Positions 1 through 8,998 of a stretch of 64,000 bases of DNA are shown here, piece after piece. Position numbers and translations under genes: made by a program. The DNA comes from Anoxybacillus amylolyticus. Its GTDB lineage: Bacteria > Bacillota > Bacilli > Bacillales > Anoxybacillaceae. The notes beneath the pieces were generated by a model. It was not told where the DNA came from, did no database searches, and was given only the letters and a program-made list of their open reading frames with translations. The stretch spans positions 306,501 to 370,500 of the forward strand of contig NZ_CP015438.1 in assembly GCF_001634285.1 (NCBI RefSeq). The letters are read 5' to 3'. Each line of letters begins with the position of its first letter. Position 1 is the stretch's first letter.

Positions 1-104
1 AGCGAAGAACAGACCATAAACTATATTTTCCTTCGGATTTTTTATCGGATGGAGCGACGAAGCGAACGACAAAGAAAAAAATTTTAGAAATATTAGAGGG
101 TTAG
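1..104 (+). CDS. 3' end of an upstream gene (partial)
   Basis: Reading frame 3 is open from the window edge to a TAG at 102-104, encoding about 33 residues that include the stretch KLYFPSDFL. The stop overlaps the Shine-Dalgarno of the next gene, as expected for tightly packed genes. In B. subtilis the gene before ywgA is ywfO, an HD-domain phosphohydrolase, so this may be its tail; that identification is inference from gene order only. Frame 1 is also open to a stop at 85-87, so the choice of frame is not certain. Confidence 0.4.
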   Translation, partial: RRTDHKLYFPSDFLSDGATKRTTKKKILEILEG

Positions 105-117
105 GAGATGACTCGGG

Positions 118-624
118 GTGTTAACAGAACACGCAAAAGTGATGAAAGTATTGGAAGCGTCAGGGGAAATCGTCGGGCGAAAAAAGTTGCAAAAAATGAT
201 TTATATCGCGAAAAAGTTGCAATTTCCGTTTTATGAGAAATTTGATTTTCATTTTTACGGTCCATACTCCGAAGAATTAACGTGGCGCATCGAGGAGCTT
301 TGCAATTTAGGGTTTTTGCATGAAGCGAAAGAGAAAAAAGGCGGATATGTGCAATACCGCTATACGTTGACGGAAGCAGGGGAGCAATTTTTGTGCCACT
401 ATGACCTAGACATGCCGCATTTGCAAGATTGCTTGCAAGATATGAATGAACAGAACTCACGGTTTTTAGAGCTGGTTTCAACGGTGCTTTATTTTGAGCA
501 TTTGCCGAAAGAAGAGGTAGTAGAAAAAATTGTGTTGTTAAAAAGTAAGCAACGCTATACGGAAGAAGAAATCAACGCGGCGTATGCGTATATCAATAAA
601 CTTCGCGGCTACGTGCAGAGCTAG
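118..624 (+). CDS. ywgA: YwgA family protein
   Basis: A 168-residue cytosolic protein of unknown function, close in length and position to B. subtilis YwgA. The N-terminal part (residues ~15-60, with LQKMIYIAKKLQ followed by FHFYGPYSEEL) has the pattern 'KLQK..y.a...GP.s..L' that recalls the DUF4065/Panacea fold found in some antitoxin-like proteins; this is a resemblance by eye, not a proven relationship. No membrane segment or signal peptide. The GTG start at 118 follows the Shine-Dalgarno AGGAG (103-107) with a 10-base spacer. It is convergent with ywhB. Confidence 0.75.
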   Translation: MLTEHAKVMKVLEASGEIVGRKKLQKMIYIAKKLQFPFYEKFDFHFYGPYSEELTWRIEELCNLGFLHEAKEKKGGYVQYRYTLTEAGEQFLCHYDLDMPHLQDCLQDMNEQNSRFLELVSTVLYFEHLPKEEVVEKIVLLKSKQRYTEEEINAAYAYINKLRGYVQS

Positions 625-652
625 TCTTAGAAAAGAGAGCCCAAAAGGTCAT

Positions 653-679
653 GGGTGTCCCGGAAGCAAAAGGACACCC
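653..679. terminator. Hairpin between convergent ywgA and ywhB
   Basis: A perfect 8-bp inverted repeat GGGTGTCC / GGACACCC (653-660 and 672-679) with an 11-base loop lies between the two convergent stop codons. There is no clear T-run next to it on either strand, so it could be a weak bidirectional terminator or an mRNA 3'-end stabiliser. Confidence 0.45.
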
Positions 680-687
680 TGTGTACA

Positions 688-873
688 TTATTCGTCACTT
701 AGTCGTTTTCCGCCGACGGCGTAGTGGTTTTTCGCCATTTCTTCGATAAATACGACGATTTTTTCTTTTGGTGCGCCGGTTGTTTCTGCGACAGCTTCCG
801 TTACTTTTTCAACGAGCGCTTTTTTCTGTTCGTCTGTCCGTCCTTCGAGCATTTTAACTGTTACGTAGGGCAT
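688..873 (-). CDS. ywhB: 4-oxalocrotonate tautomerase family protein YwhB
   Basis: A 61-residue member of the 4-oxalocrotonate tautomerase family. The mature N-terminus would be Pro (MPYVTVKMLEGRT), the catalytic base of this superfamily once the Met is removed. Arg12, in the usual position for substrate binding, is also present, and length and sequence match B. subtilis YwhB. Family members form hexamers of small beta-alpha-beta subunits; the physiological substrate in bacilli is unknown. AGGAGG lies just upstream of the ATG on the minus strand. A TACAAT at 906-911 (minus strand) could be its -10 element. Confidence 0.9.
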   Translation of the reverse strand: MPYVTVKMLEGRTDEQKKALVEKVTEAVAETTGAPKEKIVVFIEEMAKNHYAVGGKRLSDE

Positions 874-940
874 AGCGATTCCTCCTTGTTTGACGTTTCA
901 TTGTTATTGTATCATGAAACCGACCATTTCAGGCGAATAG

Positions 941-949
941 TGGTATACT
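941..949 (+). promoter_or_regulatory. Candidate extended -10 promoter for ywhC-ywhD
   Basis: TGG-TATACT at 941-949 fits an extended -10 (TGn plus a hexamer one base off consensus), about 30 bases before the ywhC start. The expected -35 position (around 921-926) is poor, as often seen with extended -10 promoters. Confidence 0.45.
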
Positions 950-979
950 AAGTAATAAAGAAAAAAAGGGGTTTGTAGC

Positions 980-1648
980 GTGGATCAATTGTTACCGTAT
1001 TCATTAAGTGAAATTCCATATGTGTTGATGGCGCTGGCGATTGCTTTTTCCGTTCATGAATTTTCCCATGCGTACGTCGCTTACAAATTCGGCGACCCGA
1101 CGGCGAAAAATCAAGGGCGGTTAACATTGTCACCGCTTGCCCATTTAGACTTGTTGGGAATGTTGCTCATTTTTTTGGCTGGTTTTGGTTGGGCAAAGCC
1201 GGTGCCAGTCAATCCGTATCATTTCAAAAACCCACGTTTAGCTGGGATTCTTGTATCAGCGGCTGGGCCATTCAGCAATCTGCTTTTGACTGCTATCGGC
1301 TTTCTCGTTTGGTACAGCATGGTTCGTTTTGGTGTCATGAACATCATTCCGGACTGGTTTGCGGCAGGGTTTGAAACGTTCTTTTCCATTTTTATCGGGC
1401 TCAATGCGCTATTGTTTGTGTTTAATTTGTTACCGTTTCCGCCGCTTGATGGCTATCGCATTATCGAAGACTTGTCACCGCGTCATTTGCGGGCAAAAAT
1501 GACACAGTGGGAAAATTACGGAGCGCTTATTTTCCTTATTCTCGTTTTGACACCGCTTGATCGGTATACGATTCACCCGATTTTTAGCGTAGCGGTACCA
1601 TTTGTGCTTGAACGGATGCAATCGTTCTTTTCCGCAATCTTTTTTTAG
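980..1648 (+). CDS. ywhC: M50-family site-2-protease-like membrane peptidase YwhC
   Basis: A 222-residue integral membrane protein of the M50/S2P zinc metalloprotease family. The zinc-binding HExxH motif reads HEFSH (near residue 27) inside the first hydrophobic segment, and a later LDG motif (PFPPLDGYRI, near residue 156) supplies the third metal ligand as in the family. Three further hydrophobic stretches indicate a polytopic protein. The short form lacks a PDZ domain, unlike RasP. The GTG start at 980 follows an A/G-rich AAAAGGGG element. It probably forms an operon with ywhD, 12 bases downstream. The substrate is unknown. Confidence 0.88.
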   Translation: MDQLLPYSLSEIPYVLMALAIAFSVHEFSHAYVAYKFGDPTAKNQGRLTLSPLAHLDLLGMLLIFLAGFGWAKPVPVNPYHFKNPRLAGILVSAAGPFSNLLLTAIGFLVWYSMVRFGVMNIIPDWFAAGFETFFSIFIGLNALLFVFNLLPFPPLDGYRIIEDLSPRHLRAKMTQWENYGALIFLILVLTPLDRYTIHPIFSVAVPFVLERMQSFFSAIFF

Positions 1649-1660
1649 AGGGGTGGTTCG

Positions 1661-2167
1661 ATGGATAAAAAAAAGAAACCGATGGGATTTAATATTATTA
1701 AAAGCGATCCGACCGCCGGACACGGCGGATTTGGCGCCGGTGTCCTTAGCTTGGACAACGTATCGCCAGTCATTATCGACGTGGACGCTGGGGATGCGTT
1801 CGTTGATATCGGTGCCATGCATGCGCGCAGCGCTGTTGAAAAAGGCATTAAATTTACACCAAACCGCGACGAAGTACCAAACGGGAAGCCGTATTGGCTC
1901 GTTTGGGTAACGATTGACCGAAACGAATCCGGTCCTTATTATGCTGGGGTGACAGCGTGCGAAATGACCGTCGACCGCGAAGCACGGAGAGGGTATAAAT
2001 TGCTTCCAGATCACGTCAATAAGCTCGATAAATCGTTGAAGCGGCGCATTATCGTCGACCATATGGACGAAAAATCAAAACAAGTGTTGGCGTCGTTTTT
2101 ACAGCAGCACGACATCGAGATGTGGAACCGTTCGAGCGAGGAACTAAAGGTTGGTTTAGGAGAATAG
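1661..2167 (+). CDS. ywhD: YwhD family protein
   Basis: A 168-residue soluble protein that matches the YwhD family of bacilli in length and position, directly after ywhC. No catalytic motif is recognisable. It opens with a lysine-rich tail and a Gly-rich segment (GHGGFGAGV), then an acidic patch IIDVDAGDAF. The ATG follows AGAGGGG with good spacing. Function is unknown; it is presumably co-transcribed with ywhC. Confidence 0.8.
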   Translation: MDKKKKPMGFNIIKSDPTAGHGGFGAGVLSLDNVSPVIIDVDAGDAFVDIGAMHARSAVEKGIKFTPNRDEVPNGKPYWLVWVTIDRNESGPYYAGVTACEMTVDREARRGYKLLPDHVNKLDKSLKRRIIVDHMDEKSKQVLASFLQQHDIEMWNRSSEELKVGLGE

Positions 2168-2283
2168 GTATATTTATCCATAAGTGTGACGGTTTTGTGA
2201 ACGTATACAGACAAGGACTTGAGCTTTTTTTGGAAACGGAGTAAACTAAACCTACATGCATAACACAATAAAACTAGGACAAG

Positions 2284-2316
2284 AAAAACCTCAAGCAGCG
2301 AACGCTTGAGGTTTTT
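2284..2316. terminator. Bidirectional Rho-independent terminator (ywhD / pbpG)
   Basis: A perfect 13-bp inverted repeat (2284-2296 and 2304-2316), with arms A5-CCTCAAGC and GCTTGAGG-T5, carries A- and T-runs on both flanks. It sits between convergent ywhD and pbpG and can serve both. Confidence 0.9.
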
Positions 2317-2330
2317 CCTTATTTCCATAT

Positions 2331-4394
2331 TCAAAACCATTCGAACAGTTTTTCCAACCAATTGCTTGATTTCTCTCTATGCTCTTTCTTTTTCTTCTTT
2401 TTCTGCATGTGTTCGGTACAATATTCGGTCGGTTCTGTGCCCGTGATATAGTACGTGAGCCGTTTCACAGGACAGGCGTCCGTAGCGAGCTTTCCATTGT
2501 CAGGGTTGATGTATACACCGACGACCCCCTTTGTTGGAGTAAATGATTTTACAGGTTCTTTTTGCAAACTTTTTTCCATGAACTGCACCCAAATTTTTTT
2601 CGCGTATTGTTTTTCCGCTGGTTTCGTCATTTTTTCTCCGCGGTCATACCCAGTCCAGACGCCGGCAACAAGCTGTGGCGCGTAGCCAATCATCCAGCTA
2701 TCTGTTTCTGTTGTCCCTGATTTTCCAGCGTAAGGACGGGTGATGTCGCTTGCGATTGTTTGCCCAGTGACCGTTGTGTAGTCGTTTAATTTTGGGTCGA
2801 ACATGCCGGTCATTAACTCGGTCGTGACAAAAGCAGCGTCTTCGTCGAGCACTGGTTCCTCGTGTTGCTTTGCTTCGTAAATGGTTTCCCCACGATAGTT
2901 GACGATTTTTTTTATGAAGACCGGTTCGATTTTTTTGCCGCCATTGGCAAGAATACCGTAGGCGGTGACCATGTCAATCACTTTTACCGGCGACGTTCCG
3001 AGCGCAAGTGACGGTACTTTTTTCAGCTTGCTCGTAATGCCGAGTTTTTTCGCTGTTTCCACAAGCTGGTCTTCCCCGATAAACAAATGCGTTTTCACCG
3101 CAAATACGTTATCCGATAATGCAATTGCTTGCGCCAACGTAATCGTATCGTTTGCATAGTAATTGTTGTAGTTATGTGGCGTATACGTCGAGCCGTCATC
3201 AAGTGTAAATGTCGTCAACTCGCTACGCATTTCCGTGGATGGCGTAAATCCTTGTTTAATTGCCGCATAATAGAGAAACGGTTTAAACGTTGATCCAGGT
3301 TGCCGCTCAGCTTGTATCGCGCGGTTATACTGACTTTTTTCATAATCTCGTCCACCTACGAGCGCCCTTACTTCCCCCGTTCGTGGATCCATCGCGACTA
3401 ATGCTGCTTGAATAGCGGATGATGGATCAATAATTTGTTGGATTTGTTGCTCAGCGATTGCTTGCATGTTCGGATCTAATGATGTATAGACGCGCAATCC
3501 TCCCATTTCAATCGTTCGTTCATCGAGTCCGATTTTTGTCCGTAATACGTATTTTACAGTATCTTGGAAATAAGGAGCGATTGGTTTTTGGACCATTTCG
3601 TGATGATGCGAGTACAAAAGCGGTGTGCGGTACGCCTGTTCCGCTTCTTTTTTACTAATATAGCCGCTTGCCACCATCGCTTGTAACACCATTTTTTGGC
3701 GTTGCTTTGCTCTCGTTTCATTGACGAACGGCGAATAATACGACGGTCCTTTCGGAATGCCAGCTAGCATGCTTGCTTCACTTAATGTCAATTTGTTTGC
3801 TGATTTCCCAAAATAATAGCGGGCGGCAGCTTCTACCCCGTACACTCCGTGACCGTAATAAATCGTATTTAAATAGCCTTCTAAAATATCTTGCTTTGTA
3901 TAGTTTACTTCAAGCCGGATCGTATATAGTGCTTCTTGCAGTTTTCGTAACCATGTTTTATCTAATGTTAAAAATAAGTTGCGTGCATATTGCTGGGTGA
4001 TGGTGCTTGCCCCTTGCACTTTCCGCATCGCTTTTATATCAGCAATAACCGCAGCAGCGATGCGCTTTATATCAAATCCATAATGGTCGAAAAACTTTCT
4101 GTCTTCGACGGCAACGGTCGCATGAATAATAGCAGGAGACATGTCGTGCAAGCCCACCCAATAGCGCGTTTGTCCATTATCACTTTCCCCGATTTTTGTG
4201 CCATCATCAGCATAAAACACCGTTGTTTGTGGCACCGCTAACGGTGGTGCGCCTTCCCATTTTGCCAACGCGATAATGGCTGTAATACAAGCGGCAAATA
4301 GAAAGGTGAGGATGAGGCTAATAAAGATGAACGCCCGTATATATTTGACTGTTCCGCGAAACCGGCTACCTGGAATGAGCTCCAATTCTCTCAC
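2331..4394 (-). CDS. pbpG: Class A penicillin-binding protein PbpG
   Basis: A 687-residue bifunctional peptidoglycan synthase. After one N-terminal membrane anchor (~19-45) comes a GT51 glycosyltransferase domain with the catalytic EDRKFFDHYG (Glu97) and STITQQYARN. The transpeptidase follows, with SxxK (STFK near residue 366), SDN and KSGT motifs. The tail is lysine-rich (KKKKKK) with a final amphipathic segment. Length and locus match B. subtilis PbpG (YwhE), which acts in spore peptidoglycan synthesis with PbpF. The GTG start at 4394 has only a weak Shine-Dalgarno (GATGAG). The upstream region carries a sigma-G-like promoter, consistent with forespore expression. Confidence 0.93.
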   Translation of the reverse strand: MRELELIPGSRFRGTVKYIRAFIFISLILTFLFAACITAIIALAKWEGAPPLAVPQTTVFYADDGTKIGESDNGQTRYWVGLHDMSPAIIHATVAVEDRKFFDHYGFDIKRIAAAVIADIKAMRKVQGASTITQQYARNLFLTLDKTWLRKLQEALYTIRLEVNYTKQDILEGYLNTIYYGHGVYGVEAAARYYFGKSANKLTLSEASMLAGIPKGPSYYSPFVNETRAKQRQKMVLQAMVASGYISKKEAEQAYRTPLLYSHHHEMVQKPIAPYFQDTVKYVLRTKIGLDERTIEMGGLRVYTSLDPNMQAIAEQQIQQIIDPSSAIQAALVAMDPRTGEVRALVGGRDYEKSQYNRAIQAERQPGSTFKPFLYYAAIKQGFTPSTEMRSELTTFTLDDGSTYTPHNYNNYYANDTITLAQAIALSDNVFAVKTHLFIGEDQLVETAKKLGITSKLKKVPSLALGTSPVKVIDMVTAYGILANGGKKIEPVFIKKIVNYRGETIYEAKQHEEPVLDEDAAFVTTELMTGMFDPKLNDYTTVTGQTIASDITRPYAGKSGTTETDSWMIGYAPQLVAGVWTGYDRGEKMTKPAEKQYAKKIWVQFMEKSLQKEPVKSFTPTKGVVGVYINPDNGKLATDACPVKRLTYYITGTEPTEYCTEHMQKKKKKKEHREKSSNWLEKLFEWF

Positions 4395-4416
4395 CTCATC
4401 AATCGTTTGTTATAGT

Positions 4417-4447
4417 TAGTATGAAAAGATTTTTCCCATTTTAAACA
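4417..4447 (-). promoter_or_regulatory. Candidate sigma-G promoter of pbpG
   Basis: On the minus strand a -10 CATACTA (4417-4423) fits the forespore sigma-G/F-type element. It is preceded after 18 bases by TGTTTA (4442-4447), a fair match to the sigma-G -35 TGnATA. It lies 22 bases ahead of the pbpG start, and pbpG is sigma-G dependent in B. subtilis. Confidence 0.6.
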
Positions 4448-4466
4448 TTTTTCTAGCAACTTTTAC

Positions 4467-4494
4467 TTGAAATTTTGCTAGATTGCTCTATACT
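4467..4494 (+). promoter_or_regulatory. Sigma-A promoter of speE-speB
   Basis: TTGAAA (4467-4472), 16 bases, TATACT (4489-4494), located 74 bases upstream of the speE start and divergent from the pbpG promoter. Confidence 0.6.
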
Positions 4495-4567
4495 TTTTCA
4501 TGTTTAGTTTTTCTTTGTAAGGCTAAAATAAAGGCATGTGAATGAATAAAAGAAAGGGTGTTTACAC

Positions 4568-5395
4568 ATGGAATTATGGTTTACAGAAAAGCAGACGGAA
4601 CATTTTGGAATTACAGCACGAATTAAACGCACTTTACATACAGAACAGACGGAATTCCAAAAGCTTGATATGGTCGAAACGGAAGAGTTCGGAAATATGC
4701 TTATTTTAGACGGCATGGTCATGACGACGCAAAAAGACGAGTTCGTCTATCACGAAATGGTTGCCCATGTGCCGCTCTTTACACATCCGAATCCGGAAAA
4801 CGTGCTTGTCGTTGGTGGCGGAGACGGTGGTGTGATTCGCGAAGTGTTGAAACATCCGAGCGTAAAAAAAGCGACGCTAGTCGAAATTGATGGAAAAGTG
4901 ATCGAGTATTCGAAAAAATACCTTCCAGAAATCGCTGGGAAGCTAGACGACCCACGCGTGGAAGTAAAAGTCGATGACGGCTTTATGCACATTGCTCAAA
5001 GCGAAAACGAATACGATGTCATCATGGTCGATTCCACAGAGCCAGTCGGCCCAGCGGTGAATTTGTTTACGAAAGGGTTTTATGCGGGCATTGCGAAAGC
5101 GCTAAAAGAGGACGGTATTTTCGTGGCACAAACAGACAACCCTTGGTTTAAAGCGGATTTAATTCGTACGGTGCAGCGCGATGTACGTGAAATCTTTCCG
5201 ATTACACGCCTTTATATCGCGAACATTCCGACATACCCAAGCGGCATGTGGACGTTTACGATGGGCTCGAAAAAATACGATCCATTAGCAGTCAGCGATG
5301 CCCGTTTCCATGACATTGACACGAAGTATTACACAAAAGAGCTGCATAAAGCGTGCTTTGTGTTGCCAAAATTTGTCGCTGATTTAGTGAAATAA
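4568..5395 (+). CDS. speE: Spermidine synthase (polyamine aminopropyltransferase)
   Basis: A 275-residue enzyme that transfers aminopropyl from decarboxylated S-adenosylmethionine to putrescine or a related diamine. The N-terminal beta-domain ([18 protein letters not shown]) is followed by the Rossmann-like core with the glycine-rich dcSAM motif [13 protein letters not shown] and the active-site segment DSTEPVGPA. Full length for the bacterial family. A good Shine-Dalgarno (AAAGGGTG) precedes the ATG. It is the first gene of the speE-speB pair, 12 bases before speB, an arrangement conserved with B. subtilis. Confidence 0.95.
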   Translation: MELWFTEKQTEHFGITARIKRTLHTEQTEFQKLDMVETEEFGNMLILDGMVMTTQKDEFVYHEMVAHVPLFTHPNPENVLVVGGGDGGVIREVLKHPSVKKATLVEIDGKVIEYSKKYLPEIAGKLDDPRVEVKVDDGFMHIAQSENEYDVIMVDSTEPVGPAVNLFTKGFYAGIAKALKEDGIFVAQTDNPWFKADLIRTVQRDVREIFPITRLYIANIPTYPSGMWTFTMGSKKYDPLAVSDARFHDIDTKYYTKELHKACFVLPKFVADLVK

Positions 5396-5407
5396 GGGGG
5401 ATTTTTT

Positions 5408-6289
5408 ATGCGATTTGATGAAGCGTATTCTGGCAACGTCTTTATTAAAAGCCATCCAAACTTTGAAGAAAGCGAAGCGGTCATCTACGGGATGCCGATG
5501 GACTGGACGGTTAGCTACCGCCCAGGTTCTCGTTTCGGTCCAGCACGCATTCGCGAGGTATCGATCGGTCTCGAAGAGTACAGCCCGTATTTAGACCGCG
5601 AACTTGAGGAAGTGAAATATTTTGATGCAGGCGATATCCCGCTTCCGTTCGGCAACGCGCAACGCAGCCTAGACATGATTGAAGAGTTCGTGGACCGCAT
5701 TTTAACGGCAGGTAAATTTCCGCTTGGTCTTGGCGGCGAGCATTTAGTGTCGTGGCCGGTGATGAAGGCAGTATATAAGAAATATCCCGATTTAGCGATT
5801 ATTCATATGGATGCGCACACCGATTTGCGCGAGCATTACGAAGGAGAGCCTCTGTCGCACTCGACGCCTATTCGGAAAATTGCGGAGCTTATTGGACCAA
5901 AAAACGTATACTCCTTCGGCATTCGTTCAGGAATGAAAGAAGAATTCGAGTGGGCGAAACAAAACGGCATGTATATTGCCAAATTTGAAGTATTAGAGCC
6001 GTTAAAAGAAGTGTTGCCAACGCTTGCTGGTCGTCCGGTATATGTCACCATCGACATCGATGTACTAGACCCAGCGCATGCACCAGGCACAGGCACAGTA
6101 GATGCGGGAGGTATTACGTCAAAAGAATTGCTCGCGGCAATTCACGAAATTGCTCGTTCTGATGTGCACGTCGTTGGTGCCGACTTGGTTGAAGTCGCGC
6201 CTGTATACGACCATTCCGAACAAACAGCCAACACAGCAAGCAAACTCGTGCGCGAAATGCTTCTTGGTTGGGTCCAAAAACGGAAATAA
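5408..6289 (+). CDS. speB: Agmatinase
   Basis: A 293-residue ureohydrolase that splits agmatine to putrescine and urea, feeding the aminopropyltransferase encoded upstream. The binuclear manganese ligands are visible in GGEH, DAHTDLR and DIDVLDPAHAPGTGT, the arginase/agmatinase signatures. Length is normal. The Shine-Dalgarno AAGGGGGA precedes ATG at 5408. A terminator follows directly, so speE-speB is a two-gene operon. Confidence 0.95.
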   Translation: MRFDEAYSGNVFIKSHPNFEESEAVIYGMPMDWTVSYRPGSRFGPARIREVSIGLEEYSPYLDRELEEVKYFDAGDIPLPFGNAQRSLDMIEEFVDRILTAGKFPLGLGGEHLVSWPVMKAVYKKYPDLAIIHMDAHTDLREHYEGEPLSHSTPIRKIAELIGPKNVYSFGIRSGMKEEFEWAKQNGMYIAKFEVLEPLKEVLPTLAGRPVYVTIDIDVLDPAHAPGTGTVDAGGITSKELLAAIHEIARSDVHVVGADLVEVAPVYDHSEQTANTASKLVREMLLGWVQKRK

Positions 6290-6294
6290 TGCCA

Positions 6295-6326
6295 ATCTCC
6301 GTCTGAAAGGACGGGGATTTTTTTTT
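6295..6326 (+). terminator. Rho-independent terminator after speB
   Basis: A 9-bp stem ATCTCCGTC / GACGGGGAT (6295-6303, 6310-6318; one G-T pair) is followed by nine T residues (6318-6326). Confidence 0.88.
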
Positions 6327-6401
6327 GACATAGGACAAGGAGGGGACACATATAGTAAAGTACGGTTTCCATTTTGCCAATAGGAGAAAGGAGGGGAGAT
6401 G

Positions 6402-6767
6402 ATGGGGGTTCGCTTAATCAAAATTTCTGCCGTTTATTTTGCGGTCGGGGTTTGCTTAGGTCTTTATATGTCGATCGTACACTCATTTACACTCACGCCT
6501 GTGCACGTTCATATCAACCTACTTGGCTGGACAGCGCTGACGCTTGCTGGTATTATCTATCATTTATTTCCACAAATAGCGGCGACGACATGGGCAAAAG
6601 CACATTTTTGGCTTCATAATATCGGGTTGCCGGTCATGATGATTAGTCTTGCGTTTGTCGTTTCCGGCCACGAATCATGGATTCCGATTACTGCCGCTGG
6701 CGGCGTTCTCGTCACGCTTGGCGTGCTTAGCTTTGCGTGGAACGTGGTGAAAAACTTAAAATCATAA
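6402..6767 (+). CDS. Small heme-copper-oxidase subunit I-like membrane protein
   Basis: A 121-residue hydrophobic protein with about four membrane helices. The motif VHVHINLLGW, followed by IIYHLFP, resembles the helix II region of NorB/cbb3-type oxidase subunit I, where these histidines bind heme. At this length it can hold only a third of a catalytic subunit, so it is not a functional oxidase alone; it may be a stand-alone heme-binding or scaffold protein. Two adjacent ATGs exist (6399, 6402); AAGGAGG (6388-6394) is better spaced for 6402. A TTGACA at 6325-6330 overlaps the speB terminator but lacks a well-spaced -10. Monocistronic between two hairpins. Confidence 0.7.
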   Translation: MGVRLIKISAVYFAVGVCLGLYMSIVHSFTLTPVHVHINLLGWTALTLAGIIYHLFPQIAATTWAKAHFWLHNIGLPVMMISLAFVVSGHESWIPITAAGGVLVTLGVLSFAWNVVKNLKS

Positions 6768-6775
6768 AAAGGTCA

Positions 6776-6801
6776 AGGCGGTCTCTTTCTCGAGGCCGCC
6801 T
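6776..6801 (+). terminator. Hairpin after the small membrane protein gene
   Basis: A 10-bp stem AGGCGGTCTC / GAGGCCGCCT (6776-6785, 6792-6801; one G-T pair) with a six-base loop. There is no strong T-run, so it is an imperfect terminator. Confidence 0.55.
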
Positions 6802-6802
6802 A

Positions 6803-6831
6803 TTGCATGTGTTGCGGGCTTTTCTTATACT
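6803..6831 (+). promoter_or_regulatory. Sigma-A promoter of ywiB-argS
   Basis: TTGCAT (6803-6808), 17 bases, TATACT (6826-6831). The ATG at 6807 lies inside the -35 element, which argues that ywiB starts at the internal ATG at 6864. Confidence 0.6.
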
Positions 6832-6863
6832 TAATGAGAGTTCATATAGCAAGGTGTGAAACG

Positions 6864-7301
6864 ATGGAGAAAACGAACGGAACGCCGATTTTGCTGAAGC
6901 AAGTCACGGAAATTCGCGACGGTTTGCGAAAAGAAATTGTTGTCGTTGAAGCAAATGGTTTATACTACATAAAAGGGGATACGGTCTATTTAACATTTAA
7001 CGAGCAATATGAAGGTCGAACGGTAAAAAATGTGTTAAAAATTCACGAAGACGAAGTTGTTGTCCTTCGTTCTGGCGCGGTGCAAATGCGCCATACGTTC
7101 CGAAAGCATAAAGAAACGGTCGGGACGTATGAAAACGAAATGGCGCGATGGTTGTTGAAAACAAAAACAGATGAAGTGCGGTACCAATACAATGAAAAAG
7201 CGAAAAAAGGCCATCTATTTTTTTCTTACCTATTGCAGCTAGCAGATCGGGATGCTGGCCGGTATAAAGTAACGATTTTATTTAGGGAGGAACGAAGATG
7301 A
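6864..7301 (+). CDS. ywiB: YwiB family protein (DUF1934)
   Basis: A 145-residue protein of the YwiB/DUF1934 family, a small beta-barrel of calycin-like fold with no known function. I chose the ATG at 6864 ([11 protein letters not shown]) because it follows AAGGTGTG at proper distance, gives a length like B. subtilis YwiB, and the upstream ATG at 6807 falls in a promoter. The stop overlaps the argS start (ATGA), indicating translational coupling. No membrane segment is present. Confidence 0.8.
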   Translation: MEKTNGTPILLKQVTEIRDGLRKEIVVVEANGLYYIKGDTVYLTFNEQYEGRTVKNVLKIHEDEVVVLRSGAVQMRHTFRKHKETVGTYENEMARWLLKTKTDEVRYQYNEKAKKGHLFFSYLLQLADRDAGRYKVTILFREERR

Positions 7302-8968
7302 ATATCGTGGAACAAATGAAAGAAAAGCTGAAAGAAGAAATTAAGCAGGCTGTTTTTAAAGCAGGGTTTGTCGCAGAAGGGGAACTACCGAACATCATTT
7401 TAGAAGTGCCGCGCGAAAAAGCGCACGGTGACTATTCGACGAATATGGCGATGCAGCTTGCCCGCGTTGCGAAAAAAGCGCCGCGCGTGATTGCCGAAGA
7501 AATCGTTCGTCATTTTAACCAAGACGCTGTTTCCGTCAAAAAAATTGACATTGCAGGCCCGGGCTTTATTAACTTTTACATGGACAACCGGTACTTAACG
7601 AATTTAATTCCGACCATTTTAGAAGCAGGAGCGTCGTATGGAGAAACAAACGTCGGCAACGGGCAAAAGGTGCAAGTCGAATTTGTGTCTGCCAACCCGA
7701 CCGGAAGCTTGCATTTAGGCCATGCGCGCGGGGCAGCGGTCGGTGACTCGTTGTGCAATATTCTAGAAAAAGCCGGATTTGACGTGACGCGCGAATATTA
7801 TATTAACGATGCCGGCAATCAAATTGCCAACTTGGCGAAGTCGGTTGAAGCTCGCTATTTCCAAGCGCTCGGTATCGAGAAAGAGATGCCGGAAGACGGC
7901 TATTACGGCGAGGATATTATCGAGTTAGGGAAAAAGCTAGCGGCAGAACATGGCGATAAGTTCGTTGGAATGGAGGAAACGGAGCGGCTGCAACAGTTCC
8001 GCGAATACGGGCTCGCCTATGAAATGGAAAAAATTAAAAAAGATTTAGCCGATTTCCGTGTAAACTTTGACGTATGGTATTCCGAAACGTCGCTGTACCA
8101 TAACGGAAAAATCGAAAAAGCGTTACAAGCATTGCGCGAAAAAGGGCACATTTACGAACAAGACGGGGCGACATGGTTCCGTTCGACGACGTTTGGCGAC
8201 GATAAAGATCGCGTGTTGATTAAACAAGACGGCTCGTATACGTATTTGTTGCCGGATATTGCGTATCATCAAGACAAGCTTGAGCGCGGATTTACAAAGC
8301 TGATTAACATTTGGGGCGCGGACCACCATGGCTACATTCCGCGCATGAAAGCAGCGATTGCGGCGCTCGGTTATGATCCAGACGTTCTAGAAGTAGAAAT
8401 TATTCAGCTTGTCAGCTTGTATCAAAACGGGGAAAAAGTCAAAATGAGCAAACGGACCGGTAAAGCGGTCACGATGCGCGATTTGATGGAAGAAGTCGGA
8501 TTAGACGCCACTCGCTATTTCTTTGCGATGCGTTCAAGCGATACGCATTTAGATTTTGATATGGATTTAGCCGTTTCGCAATCGAACGAAAACCCAGTGT
8601 ATTATGCGCAATATGCACATGCGCGCGTGTGCAGCATTCTTCGCCAAGGAGAGGAGCAAAATCTATCTTATGAAGGCGAATTGCAGCTAGAGTATATCCA
8701 GTCGGAAAAAGAAATCGAGCTGTTGAAAAAACTTGGCGAATTTCCAGCTGCGGTAGCGGAAGCTGCGCTTAAGCGCACCCCGCATCGCGTGACAAACTAT
8801 ATTTTTGAGCTGGCGTCAGCGTTGCATAGCTTCTACAATGCGGAGAAAGTCATCGACCAAGAAAACGTGGCAAAAAGCCAAGCACGCCTAGCGTTAGTGA
8901 AAGCCGTGCAAATCACGCTGCAAAACGCTCTGCAATTAATCGGCGTGTCGGCACCGGAAAAAATGTGA
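7298..8968 (+). CDS. argS: Arginyl-tRNA synthetase
   Basis: A 556-residue class I aminoacyl-tRNA synthetase that charges tRNA-Arg. The HIGH box reads HLGH ([10 protein letters not shown]), preceded by [10 protein letters not shown], and a KMSKR signature (VKMSKRTGK) lies near residue 385. The N-terminal additional domain (~1-110) and the helical DALR anticodon-binding domain at the C-terminus are both present, so the gene is complete. It overlaps ywiB by four bases and is followed by a strong terminator. Confidence 0.97.
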   Translation: MNIVEQMKEKLKEEIKQAVFKAGFVAEGELPNIILEVPREKAHGDYSTNMAMQLARVAKKAPRVIAEEIVRHFNQDAVSVKKIDIAGPGFINFYMDNRYLTNLIPTILEAGASYGETNVGNGQKVQVEFVSANPTGSLHLGHARGAAVGDSLCNILEKAGFDVTREYYINDAGNQIANLAKSVEARYFQALGIEKEMPEDGYYGEDIIELGKKLAAEHGDKFVGMEETERLQQFREYGLAYEMEKIKKDLADFRVNFDVWYSETSLYHNGKIEKALQALREKGHIYEQDGATWFRSTTFGDDKDRVLIKQDGSYTYLLPDIAYHQDKLERGFTKLINIWGADHHGYIPRMKAAIAALGYDPDVLEVEIIQLVSLYQNGEKVKMSKRTGKAVTMRDLMEEVGLDATRYFFAMRSSDTHLDFDMDLAVSQSNENPVYYAQYAHARVCSILRQGEEQNLSYEGELQLEYIQSEKEIELLKKLGEFPAAVAEAALKRTPHRVTNYIFELASALHSFYNAEKVIDQENVAKSQARLALVKAVQITLQNALQLIGVSAPEKM

Positions 8969-8998
8969 CATCGTTTTTGAAATATAATAATAAATAAG

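Noticed and set aside
1475-2062. 195-aa minus-strand frame opposite ywhC-ywhD
   Set aside because: Antisense to two well-supported genes, no family features.
6102-6421. Several overlapping ORFs on both strands at the 3' end of speB
   Set aside because: They overlap speB and its terminator, lack ribosome-binding sites, and are compositional shadows.
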